In this document: positions 1-6,941 of the stretch, piece by piece
Numbering within the stretch: the first letter of the stretch is position 1
Layout: each line of letters begins with the position of its first letter
Assembly: GCA_025922795.1 (NCBI GenBank)
Contig: JAICHC010000059.1
Span: 1-9,792 of the forward strand
DNA length: 9,792 nucleotides
Direction: 5' to 3'
Source of the DNA: Candidatus Binatia bacterium
GTDB taxonomy: Bacteria; Desulfobacterota_B; Binatia; UBA9968
Translations under genes and position numbers: made by a program
Notes under the pieces: model-generated
The model's input: the letters and a program-made list of their open reading frames with translations, nothing else
The model's database searches: none
What the model was told of the DNA's origin: nothing

Positions 1-72
1 CTCGGAGCTTGCCAGGGTGCTGTTCAGCTGACGGCGCTTTGCAGTTTCTTCCGGGATCATTAAGAGCATCAT
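1..72 (-). CDS. Possible 5' end of an unidentified minus-strand gene (runs off left edge)
   Basis: On the minus strand an open frame runs off the left edge without a stop. Its possible ATG codons are at 72-70, 69-67 and 60-58, and the frame is open back to a stop near 150. From the first ATG it gives a short polar stretch (MMLLMIPEETAKRRQLNSTL, then ASSE), which reads more like protein than the other frames here. No Shine-Dalgarno sequence precedes any of the ATGs, and no family is recognisable from about 24 residues. If it is real, the gene is transcribed divergently from the heme-binding-family gene at 189. It could equally be a chance open frame in a spacer. Confidence 0.2.
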   Translation of the reverse strand, partial: MMLLMIPEETAKRRQLNSTLASSE

Positions 73-175
73 TTTACGCAGACAGGCGGAGTTCGCTGAT
101 TCGGAGGATTTTTCGATAAGATTAATCTCGGCGTACTCCGCGTCTCAGCGGTGAGTTCTTTTCCAGAGCGGTGCG

Positions 176-181
176 AGGAGG
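176..181 (+). promoter_or_regulatory. Shine-Dalgarno site deciding the start of the HbpS/GlcG-like gene
   Basis: AGGAGG, a perfect match to the anti-Shine-Dalgarno core, lies seven bases before the ATG at 189. It favours that ATG over the in-frame GTG at 171. Confidence 0.8.
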
Positions 182-188
182 CAACACG

Positions 189-653
189 ATGATGATCTCG
201 CTGGAGCAAGCCAATCGGATTATCGAGGCGATTTTTGCGCGCGGCCGGGAGCTAAAGTGCCGTCCGATGAGTGTCGCCATTGTCGAGCCCGGAGCCAAGG
301 TCAAGGCGTTTCAAAAGGAAGATGACTCGGCGATGATGCGCTTCGAGATGGCCTACGGCAAAGCGTACGCCGCGCTTGCGCTCGGTCGTTCGTCGTCGCT
401 GGTGCGCATGCGCACCGAAGAGCGGCCGCTGTTCATGCAGTATCTAATCCGTGCCTCAGGCGACCAGATTTTTCCCGAAGGCGGCGGCATGCTCATTCGC
501 GATCAAAACGGCGAATTACTCGGCGCCGTTGGGGTCACCGGCGACACCCAGGAGCGCGATGAGGAGCTTGCCGCACACGGCATTCGAGCCGCCGGCCTCA
601 AGACCGACGAAGACTGCGCCGGCCTTGGGACCAAAGTGCGGTTGCAAAATTAG
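189..653 (+). CDS. GlcG/HbpS-family heme-binding-like protein
   Basis: This 154-residue protein has the length and pattern of the HbpS/GlcG (DUF336, 'haem-degrading') family. Members are small alpha/beta proteins; some bind heme, and others sit beside oxidation or glycolate operons without a proven role. Family landmarks are an N-terminal helix (LEQANRIIEAI), a strand with 'MSVAIVEPGA' (residues 27-36), a central helix with 'YGKAYAALALG' (56-66), the 'PEGGGMLIRD' turn (96-105) and 'GAVGVTGDTQERDEELAAHGI' (112-132, where the family usually has GAVGVSGDT..DE). I chose the ATG at 189 because a perfect AGGAGG lies 7 bases upstream (176-181). A GTG at 171 would add six residues but would place that ribosome site inside the gene. 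No signal peptide is visible, so it is probably cytoplasmic. The gene is a lone unit, convergent with the TPP enzyme. The family call is firm; heme binding and any enzymatic role are inferred. Confidence 0.88.
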   Translation: MMISLEQANRIIEAIFARGRELKCRPMSVAIVEPGAKVKAFQKEDDSAMMRFEMAYGKAYAALALGRSSSLVRMRTEERPLFMQYLIRASGDQIFPEGGGMLIRDQNGELLGAVGVTGDTQERDEELAAHGIRAAGLKTDEDCAGLGTKVRLQN

Positions 654-682
654 AAAGGCTTCCAACACAAAGAGCCAGAGTG

Positions 683-766
683 GCAAAGCCGCAACCAAAG
701 CTCGGATTGTTTCCCGCAAAGGAGAAAATAAGACTTAGCGTCTTGGCGACTTAGCGCGAGTAAGTC
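683..766. repeat. Spacer with short direct and inverted repeats
   Basis: The spacer after the HbpS/GlcG-like gene holds GCAAAGCCGC at 683-692, which recurs after putA at 5726-5735. GACTTAGCG occurs twice (732-740 and 748-756). A six-base inverted repeat, GACTTA/TAAGTC (748-753 and 761-766), has a 7-base loop. The region is non-coding in all frames beyond short chance frames. It resembles the degenerate 'gcaaag / cttggcg' style of dispersed intergenic repeat seen in many environmental genomes; that resemblance is from memory and unverified. Confidence 0.5.
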
Positions 767-790
767 CCTTTTGGATGGTTGGGGGCGGTG

Positions 791-835
791 TTGGAGTAAT
801 GGAGTGATGCTTAGCCCAACACTCCAGCACTCCAA
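791..835. terminator. Imperfect hairpin between convergent genes; possible bidirectional terminator or dispersed repeat
   Basis: The left arm TTGGAGTAATGGAGTG (791-806) pairs with the right arm CACTCCAGCACTCCAA (820-835) at 14 of 16 positions, with two adjacent central mismatches, across a 13-base loop. Flanking bases continue the GGAGT/ACTCC theme: 'CTCCACCACTCC' follows at 838-849. It lies between two converging stop codons (653 and 857), so it is well placed to end transcription from both sides. No clean run of T follows the stem in either direction, so it may instead be a dispersed palindromic repeat that happens to sit here. Confidence 0.55.
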
Positions 836-856
836 TCCTCCACCACTCCATTCTTT

Positions 857-2560
857 TTACGCTATCCATTCCGATACCGGCGCTTTGGCTTCGTGGAGCG
901 GTTGGCAGACGATATCGACCAGAGTCGGGCCGCCGTGGGCGAGAGCTTCCTTGAGTATTTTCGCCACGTCGCCGGGCTCGGTCACGCGCCAGCTCTTGAC
1001 GCCGAAAGCCGCGGCCACCGCGGCGTGGTCGGTGACGGTGAAATCGACGTTGAAATAACGTTGGCCGTAGCCCGACTTCTGCCCCGCTTTGATCCAACCA
1101 TAGTTCGCGTTTGAAATGACGATAAACGTAATCGGCAAACGGTAACGTACCGCGGTCTCGAGCTCGCCGCAGGTAAAACCGAAACTGCCATCACCCATCA
1201 CCGCGACACACTTCACATGCGGTTTGGCGAAATGAGCGCCGATCGCCGCCGCCATGGAATAGCCGAGCGCGCCATGCGCGCGGTTGGAAAAAAACCGCCG
1301 GCCGGGCGCGCGCACTTCATAATATGCCGACAAATAGGGGCAGGGGGTGCCGGCGTCAGCGACGAGGGTGGCGTCAGCATCAAGGATGGCGGCGAGCGCC
1401 GCGACGACGCGTTCGGGCTTGATGGGCGTTTCCGCGGAGTCGGCGAGGGACTGGAACTTGGCGAATTTTTGCTCCTTGGCTTTTTGCACGGCCGATGCCT
1501 CCAGCGGACGCTCGATGCTTTGAAGCGCTTCATTCAACATCTTCAAGGCGAGCTTGGCGTCAGCGGTAAGGGCCACGTCGGCGCGATAGTTGGCGCCGGG
1601 CACCGCGGCGTCGACATCCATATGAATGACTTTAGTCGTTCCCGGCGCGGGGTGGCGCCAGCGTTCGGTGGTCACCGAGCCCGCGCGGCAGCCGGCGAAC
1701 ACGATCAGATCGGCCTGATCGACGATCGCGCGAGTCTCCGGCGTGCCGCCGTTCGAGCCGACCACGCCGACCGCCAACGGATGCTGTTCGATGATCGATC
1801 CCTTGCCGCTAATGGTAGTTGCCACCGGAGCCGAAAGCCGCTCGGCGAGGCTCACAAGTTCCGCTTCCGCGCCGGAGATCACAACCCCACCGCCACAGAT
1901 GAAAACTGGTTTCGCGGCGTCGCGCAGCAGGCGGGCGGCGCGTTCGACGGATTCGCCGTTTGGCGCCACGCGCTCTGACGGGCAGCGGCCGAACTGGGGA
2001 TCGCCCCATACTTCGGCGCGACTCACGGTGCCGTTTTGCACGTCGAAGGGCAAGGCGATATGAGCCGCGCCGGGCCGGCCGGAAGTGATCTGTTTAAACG
2101 CGTTGCGAAAAGTGCGCGGTAGATCTTCGGAGCGATTGAGCACGGCATTCCATTTTGTCACCGGGCGCATGAGCGCGCTCTGATCCAATTCCGTCAAAGT
2201 GTAGCGGCCGCGCGCGCCGACTGAAATATCGCTGTTGATGCAAAGCAGCGGCACCGAGGATTCATTGGCCTCGGCGAGACCGGGCACGATGTATGTGACA
2301 CCGCCGCCGCTCGGACCTTCGCAGACGCCGACCTGGCCCGACGTGCGCGCATAGCCGTCGGCCATGTAGGCGGCGGAGCGTTCGTCGCGTGCGAGAATGT
2401 GGCGCATGCCATGAGGCAGGCGCGCCAGGGCATCGTAGAACGGCAGGCTGGTGTCGCCACATAGCCCAAAGAGGATTTCGACGCCGTGCGCCTTGAGCAT
2501 CTCCACCGCCGCTTCAGCTCCGGGGAGCGTCGCGGGCAGCGTTTGATCAGGATGATTCAT
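857..2560 (-). CDS. Thiamine-diphosphate-dependent enzyme, acetolactate-synthase-like, substrate unknown
   Basis: This 567-residue protein has the full three-domain layout of the acetolactate synthase/decarboxylase superfamily. The N-terminal pyrimidine-binding domain carries the activating glutamate E60 in 'RDERSAAYMADGYAR'. The central Rossmann-like domain spans about 200-345, with 'GGGVV' at 223-227 and 'GVVGSNG' at 265-271. The C-terminal pyrophosphate domain has the motif starting GDGSFGF at 456 and ending 'SNANYGWIK' (483-491); D457 and N484 sit 27 apart, as Mg2+ ligands do in this family. Where acetolactate synthases have GPGxTN, this protein reads 'EGPSGGGVTY' (81-90), followed by 'LTELDQ' (122-127), which points to a separate subfamily. 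No small regulatory subunit (ilvN/ilvH) is adjacent, so biosynthetic acetolactate synthase is unlikely. A GGGAG ribosome site lies 10 bases before the ATG. The gene is divergent from putA. Fold and cofactor are near certain; the reaction (2-keto acid decarboxylation or carboligation) is inferred. Confidence 0.9.
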   Translation of the reverse strand: MNHPDQTLPATLPGAEAAVEMLKAHGVEILFGLCGDTSLPFYDALARLPHGMRHILARDERSAAYMADGYARTSGQVGVCEGPSGGGVTYIVPGLAEANESSVPLLCINSDISVGARGRYTLTELDQSALMRPVTKWNAVLNRSEDLPRTFRNAFKQITSGRPGAAHIALPFDVQNGTVSRAEVWGDPQFGRCPSERVAPNGESVERAARLLRDAAKPVFICGGGVVISGAEAELVSLAERLSAPVATTISGKGSIIEQHPLAVGVVGSNGGTPETRAIVDQADLIVFAGCRAGSVTTERWRHPAPGTTKVIHMDVDAAVPGANYRADVALTADAKLALKMLNEALQSIERPLEASAVQKAKEQKFAKFQSLADSAETPIKPERVVAALAAILDADATLVADAGTPCPYLSAYYEVRAPGRRFFSNRAHGALGYSMAAAIGAHFAKPHVKCVAVMGDGSFGFTCGELETAVRYRLPITFIVISNANYGWIKAGQKSGYGQRYFNVDFTVTDHAAVAAAFGVKSWRVTEPGDVAKILKEALAHGGPTLVDIVCQPLHEAKAPVSEWIA

Positions 2561-2698
2561 GATGAGTTTGCTCCCTTTCCAGGTTGCGCCAATGTCCCGG
2601 CGCGCTAACGAAGATTTTGCTTGCGTCCAGCATGGGTTCCGCGCTCTGAGTGAACACGCGTTGAAGCGCCGGACTTCATCCTTATCTCCGATCGTATT
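2561..2698. promoter_or_regulatory. Divergent promoter region between the TPP enzyme and putA
   Basis: These 138 bases separate two head-to-head genes and must contain, or adjoin, both promoters. On the minus strand GGGAG (2575-2571) is the likely ribosome site for the TPP enzyme. On the plus strand TTGAAG (2661-2666) could be a -35 element, but no well-spaced -10 follows; TATTAT at 2695-2700 looks like a -10 yet overlaps the putA ATG. No convincing operator dyad was found. Confidence 0.45.
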
Positions 2699-5683
2699 AT
2701 GATGAAAGCCAACAATACAAATGTCTCCAGCGATAAAATGACCCAGCGAGTGGATTCAACAGAGCAAGCCGTCCAAGCCTTGGCTCGTTCGCTCTATCAA
2801 AAGGCGGCGCAGCATAAACCGTCGCTGTTCGAAGCCAAAGATTTGCTCGGACGGATGATCGATTGGTCGCTCGAAGACGAGTCGCTGCGGGTGGCATTGT
2901 TTCGTTTTGTCGACGTCCTGCCGAGCCTGGAGTCGTCCAGAGAGATCGGCAGGCACCTGGAGGAATATTTCGCACGCGTGGATCACGCGCTGGGCGGCCT
3001 GGTTGTGCTCGCGCAGGCGCTTCATGCCGGAACTCTGGTGGCGCCGGTGGTGCGCCGCAATGTCGTCAAGCTGGCGCGCCGCTTCATCGCCGAGGAAAGC
3101 GGCGATCATTTGATTTCCGTCGTGAAAAATCTCCGCAATGAACCCGCGGCCTTTACTCTCGACGTGGTCGGCGAAGCGACGGTGAGCGATCTGGAAGCCG
3201 CCGTCATGCAGCAGCGGTATCTCGATTTGTTGCGCCGCCTGGCCAAAGCCGCGACGTCATGGCCGTCGGTGCCGCAGCTCGACGATTCACCGCGGGGAAA
3301 AATTCCGCGGGTGAATCTATCCGTCAAGCTTTCGTCTTTGTGTGCGCGTTTCGATCCATTGGATCCGAACACCGAAGCGACCGTGCGCGAGCGCTTGCGG
3401 GAGTTGTTGCGCGAAGCGGCTCGCCTGGAGGCGGCGATTACCGTCGATATGGAACAGTACGCGCTCAAGGATCTCACCCTGGAAATCTTTCGCAGCGTGC
3501 TGGCGGAAGAAGAATTTCGCAAACGTCCGCACGCGGCGATCGCGCTGCAGGCTTATCTGCGTGACGCCGAAACTGACGTTCGCGAGCTGATCCGCTGGGC
3601 GCGCCGGCTCAAGCGCCGCACTGGCGTACGGCTGGTCAAGGGCGCTTACTGGGACAGCGAGATTGCCTGGGCGAAACAGAAAGGTTGGCCGGTTCCGGTT
3701 TATTTGGAAAAGGCCCAAACCGACGCGAGCTACGAGGGGTTGAGTCGCCTGTTGTTGGAAAATCACGATGTCATCGACGCGGCTTTCGGCAGTCACAACC
3801 TGCGCAGCTTGGCGCACGCCATAGTGACGGCGAAAATGCTCGGCCTACCGAGCAACGGTTACGAAATTCAGATGTTGTACGGCATGGCCGAGCCAGTGCG
3901 CCAGGCGATGATTCAATACGGCCAGAGAGTTCGGGTGTATCTGCCGGTGGGCGATTTGTTGCCGGGCATGTCCTATCTCATCCGTCGGCTGATGGAGAAC
4001 ACTTCCAATACTTCTTTCCTGCGCCAGACCTACGCCGACCGCAAGGACATCGCCAGTTTGATCAAACCCCCCGCGCCGCCGCGCCGATCCGATGCCAAAG
4101 TCGCGGTGTCAACCAATGAGCGGGCGGGTGTTGAGAACTTTCACAACGAGCCGGTAATTGATTTTTCGCTGCGGCAAAACCGCGAGCGATTCAAACGCAC
4201 ACTCGAAGAAGTCCGCGGCAAATTCGATCAGAGCCGCCGGCGGGGGGGCGAATGGTTGGAATCCGTGAATCCGGCAAATCCCAATGAAATTGTCGGGCGC
4301 GTGCGCAGCGCCGGCGCCGATCAGGCGGACGCGGCGATTGAGAAAGCCGCCAGTTTTTTTCCCGAGTGGCGCGCGACGCCGGCGGGCGAGCGCGCCAAGA
4401 CTCTCTTCAAGGCCGCCGGCATCATGGGCGAGAAGCGCTGGGAGCTGGCCGCGCTGGAAGTCTTTGAAGCCGGCAAGGGTTGGCGCGAAGCGGACGCCGA
4501 CGTCATCGAAGGGATCGATTACTTGCGATATTACGCGGGCGAGATGCTCCGTCTGGCCGAGCCGCGCCAGACCCAGTCGCTGCCTAGCGAAACCAATGTT
4601 TATCTTTACGAGCCGCGCGGCATCGCCGCGATCATTGCGCCGTGGAATTTTCCATTGGCCATTCTCACCGGCATGACGGCCGCAGCCTTGGTGACTGGAA
4701 ATTGCGCGCTGATGAAACCGGCCGAGCAGTCGCCGATGATGGCGCAACGCTTGCTCGAAATCCTAGGTGAAGCGGGTTTGCCTGAAGATGCTTGCCGGCT
4801 CCTTTACGGCGGCGGCGAGTTGGGCGCGCACCTCGTCCATTCATCGAAAATTCACTTGATCGCTTTCACCGGCTCGCGCGAAGTGGGGTTGGAAATTCTG
4901 CACGAGGCCTACACGCATCAGCCCGAACAACAGCATGTGAAACGGGTGATCTGCGAGATGGGCGGCAAGAACGCGGTGATCGTCGATACCGATGCCGACC
5001 TCGATGAAGCAGTGGTCCATGTTATCGATTCGGCGTTCGGCTACCAAGGGCAGAAATGCTCCGCCGCTTCGCGGCTGATCCTGGTCGGGGAAGTGCATGA
5101 CCGTCTGGTGCCGCGGCTGGTGGAAGCGGTGCGCAGCTTGAAGATCGGCCCGCCGGAAGATCCACGCAACAGCGTCGGCCCGCTGATCGAAGAGGCTGCC
5201 GTCGAGCGGGTCCTCCAGTACATCCGCTTGGGTAAAAAAGAAGCGCAATGTGTTTTGGAAATGGCCGCGCCGAAAGAAGGTTATTTCGTCGGCCCGGCGA
5301 TTTTTACCGATGTCGATCCCGATAGCCGTCTCGCGCAAGAGGAGATCTTCGGACCGGTTCTCTCGATTATTAGGGCGCGTGATTTCGACCAGGCACTCGA
5401 GATCGCCAATCGTTCTTCATTCGCTCTGACCGGCGGTGTCTTTTCACGCTCGCCGGCGCATATCGACAAAGCACGCAAGGAATTTCGCGTCGGCAATCTT
5501 TACATCAACCGCGGGATCACCGGCGCGGTCGTCGAGCGCCAGCCGTTCGGCGGGCTGAAGCTCTCCGGCATCGGCTCCAAGGCCGGCGGTCCGGACTACC
5601 TGTTGCAGTTCCTCGAGCCGCGCACGATTTCGGAAAACACGTTGCGCCACGGCTTTATGCCACCCGAGAAGGTACAGAAATAG
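2699..5683 (+). CDS. putA: Bifunctional proline dehydrogenase / L-glutamate-gamma-semialdehyde dehydrogenase
   Basis: PutA oxidises proline to P5C with FAD, then glutamate semialdehyde to glutamate with NAD+. At 994 residues it is a short type A PutA: there is no N-terminal ribbon-helix-helix repressor domain and no extra C-terminal domain. The proline dehydrogenase barrel spans about 125-455. It shows 'FTLDVVGEA' (152-160), K210 in 'VKLSSLCARFDP', D250 in 'VDMEQ', 'QAYLRDAE' (284-291), 'RLVKGAYWDSEI' (311-322) and the substrate-binding arginine pair R429-R430 in 'RRLMENTSNTSFL'. The aldehyde dehydrogenase half spans about 520-980. It shows N650 in 'APWNFP', 'FTGS' (723-726), general base E753 in 'CEMGGKN', nucleophile C787 in 'GQKCSA' and the C-terminal 'RQPFGGLKLSGIGSKAGG'. 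All key residues are intact. No clear Shine-Dalgarno precedes the ATG at 2699; an in-frame ATG at 2738 is an alternative start and would not touch the catalytic domains. The absence of the DNA-binding domain implies that another factor regulates the gene. Confidence 0.97.
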   Translation: MMKANNTNVSSDKMTQRVDSTEQAVQALARSLYQKAAQHKPSLFEAKDLLGRMIDWSLEDESLRVALFRFVDVLPSLESSREIGRHLEEYFARVDHALGGLVVLAQALHAGTLVAPVVRRNVVKLARRFIAEESGDHLISVVKNLRNEPAAFTLDVVGEATVSDLEAAVMQQRYLDLLRRLAKAATSWPSVPQLDDSPRGKIPRVNLSVKLSSLCARFDPLDPNTEATVRERLRELLREAARLEAAITVDMEQYALKDLTLEIFRSVLAEEEFRKRPHAAIALQAYLRDAETDVRELIRWARRLKRRTGVRLVKGAYWDSEIAWAKQKGWPVPVYLEKAQTDASYEGLSRLLLENHDVIDAAFGSHNLRSLAHAIVTAKMLGLPSNGYEIQMLYGMAEPVRQAMIQYGQRVRVYLPVGDLLPGMSYLIRRLMENTSNTSFLRQTYADRKDIASLIKPPAPPRRSDAKVAVSTNERAGVENFHNEPVIDFSLRQNRERFKRTLEEVRGKFDQSRRRGGEWLESVNPANPNEIVGRVRSAGADQADAAIEKAASFFPEWRATPAGERAKTLFKAAGIMGEKRWELAALEVFEAGKGWREADADVIEGIDYLRYYAGEMLRLAEPRQTQSLPSETNVYLYEPRGIAAIIAPWNFPLAILTGMTAAALVTGNCALMKPAEQSPMMAQRLLEILGEAGLPEDACRLLYGGGELGAHLVHSSKIHLIAFTGSREVGLEILHEAYTHQPEQQHVKRVICEMGGKNAVIVDTDADLDEAVVHVIDSAFGYQGQKCSAASRLILVGEVHDRLVPRLVEAVRSLKIGPPEDPRNSVGPLIEEAAVERVLQYIRLGKKEAQCVLEMAAPKEGYFVGPAIFTDVDPDSRLAQEEIFGPVLSIIRARDFDQALEIANRSSFALTGGVFSRSPAHIDKARKEFRVGNLYINRGITGAVVERQPFGGLKLSGIGSKAGGPDYLLQFLEPRTISENTLRHGFMPPEKVQK

Positions 5684-5725
5684 AAGAATCTTCGCGCAAA
5701 CAGGTCCTGAGTTGATCGAAGAGCC

Positions 5726-5744
5726 GCAAAGCCGCCAACAAAAG
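5726..5744. repeat. Copy of the post-stop GCAAAGCCGC motif
   Basis: GCAAAGCCGCCAACAAAAG lies 42 bases after the putA stop. It closely matches GCAAAGCCGCAACCAAAG (683-700), found 29 bases after the HbpS/GlcG-like stop in the same orientation. Ten bases are identical in a row, followed by a near match. Confidence 0.45.
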
Positions 5745-5760
5745 AAGTCAATCCGAAGCA

Positions 5761-5903
5761 CGAAATCCGAAATCCGAAACAAATTCAAATGGTGCAAAAC
5801 ATAACTCCGAAAACACAAAACCCTTTGAGGTCCGAGTTTTAGAATTTTCGGGGTTTGAGCATACGGATTCGCCGTTGTTGCGGATTTGGAGCTTTTGATT
5901 TCG
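5761..5903. repeat. Nested imperfect palindrome, MITE-like intergenic element
   Basis: Three pairs of complementary arms are nested in order. CGAAATC (5761-5767) pairs with GATTTCG (5897-5903). AAATCCG (5770-5776) pairs with CGGATTT (5881-5887). CTCCGAAAA (5805-5813) pairs with TTTTCGGGG (5845-5853), eight pairs plus one G-T wobble. The left arm also contains a tandem heptamer CGAAATC (5761-5774). The segment is AT-richer than the flanking genes and has no good coding frame. It looks like a long decayed hairpin element; no target-site duplication was identified. It ends 12 bases before the hydrolase ATG, so it could affect that gene's 5' leader. Confidence 0.55.
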
Positions 5904-5915
5904 AATGTTCCTGCC

Positions 5916-6941
5916 ATGAGTGAGCCAATAATCGCTTCGTGCAACAACACGCGCTTTGGCGAAGTGGACGGTCCGGGCGAATATCGTGCGCCGTGGTGGC
6001 TGCCCGGCGGCCACCTGCAGACGATCTATGCCCGTTGTCTGGCGAGCAATCTCGCCGTGTCCTACCGGCGCGAGCGCTGGACGACTCCAGATCAAGATTT
6101 TATCGATCTCGATTGGCTTGATGCAGCGGCGGATCAATCCAAAATCGTCGTGCTATTTCACGGGCTGGAAGGCGGTTCGCGAAGCCATTATGCGATCAGC
6201 TTGATGGCGGCATTGGCGCGGCTCGGTTGGCACGGCGTGGTGCCACATTTCCGCGGCTGCAGCGATGAAACCAATTGCTTGCCGCGCTCTTACCACGCGG
6301 GCGATTCCGAAGAGATCGATTGGATTCTGCGCCGGCTCAAGGACCAGCATCCCGGGAGCGAGATTCACGTCGTTGCGATTTCGCTCGGCGCGAACATGTT
6401 GCTGAAGTGGCTCGGCGAGCAAGCGGAGGGGGCGAACGACATCGTGTCGCGAGCGGTCGCCGTGTCCGCGCCGCTCGACTTACAGGCGGCGGCTCGGCAG
6501 CTCGATTTTGGTCTCAAGAGAATTCTTTACACGCGCTATTTTTTACGAACGATGCGGCCGAAAGTGCTCGGCAAAATCGCCGCGCATGGCTTAGCCGTCG
6601 AGGCGCGCGCGGTGCGCGCCTGCGCGACATTTCGCGCCATCGACGATCTGTACACCGCACCGTTTCACGGCTTTAAGAATGCGGACGAATACTGGAGCAA
6701 CACAAGCAGCAAGCTATGGCTCAAAAAGATCCGCGTCCCGACCCTTGTGATCAACGCGCGCAACGATCCGTTTCTGCCCGAAGGCGCGCTGCCGAACACT
6801 GACGAAGTTTCGGATTCAGTCACGCTGGATTTTCCGCGCGAAGGCGGCCACGTCGGATTCGTCTCGGGCAAATTTCCCGGCCATCTCGAATGGCTGCCGC
6901 GGCGCACGATCGGCTTTTTCGCTAGAACGCTCAAGGCGTAA
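5916..6941 (+). CDS. YheT-type alpha/beta-fold hydrolase
   Basis: This 341-residue protein belongs to the YheT/ABHD (COG0429, UPF0017) branch of alpha/beta hydrolases, which includes bacterial YheT and yeast medium-chain ester synthases/esterases. The diagnostic N-terminal 'PWWLPGGHLQTIYAR' is at residues 26-40. The oxyanion-region 'FHGLEGG' is at 81-87 and 'HFRGCSDE' at 111-118. The nucleophile elbow is 'AISLGAN' with S156. The acid is probably D284 in 'NARNDPF' and the histidine H312 in 'EGGHVGF', so the catalytic triad is complete. The physiological ester or lipid substrate is unknown. I start at the ATG at 5916. A TTG at 5886 would add ten residues but lies inside the palindromic spacer element; neither has a strong ribosome site. 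No signal peptide or membrane segment is seen. The last 11 bases overlap the 3' end of the opposing Kelch gene. Confidence 0.9.
   Translation: MSEPIIASCNNTRFGEVDGPGEYRAPWWLPGGHLQTIYARCLASNLAVSYRRERWTTPDQDFIDLDWLDAAADQSKIVVLFHGLEGGSRSHYAISLMAALARLGWHGVVPHFRGCSDETNCLPRSYHAGDSEEIDWILRRLKDQHPGSEIHVVAISLGANMLLKWLGEQAEGANDIVSRAVAVSAPLDLQAAARQLDFGLKRILYTRYFLRTMRPKVLGKIAAHGLAVEARAVRACATFRAIDDLYTAPFHGFKNADEYWSNTSSKLWLKKIRVPTLVINARNDPFLPEGALPNTDEVSDSVTLDFPREGGHVGFVSGKFPGHLEWLPRRTIGFFARTLKA

Noticed and set aside
1217..1978. 253-codon open frame on the plus strand inside the TPP enzyme
   Set aside because: It is arginine- and glycine-rich with no recognisable motif, and it lies opposite a gene with intact catalytic motifs. 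This is a typical shadow frame in GC-rich DNA.
2605..2679. Possible 24-codon leader peptide on the minus strand upstream of the TPP enzyme (ATG at 2679, preceded by GGAG)
   Set aside because: The ribosome-site spacing is plausible, but the peptide shows no runs of regulatory amino acids and no attenuator hairpin, so chance is the simpler explanation.
4841..5338. 165-codon minus-strand frame within putA
   Set aside because: It is antisense to the conserved dehydrogenase domain, with no domain signature or ribosome site.
5683..5693. GAAGA-A-TCTTC dyad at the putA stop as a terminator
   Set aside because: The one-base loop cannot form a hairpin and there is no T-run.
5886..5915. TTG start adding ten residues to the hydrolase
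   Set aside because: It lies inside the palindromic spacer element and has no ribosome site. The YheT family motif begins comfortably after the ATG at 5916.
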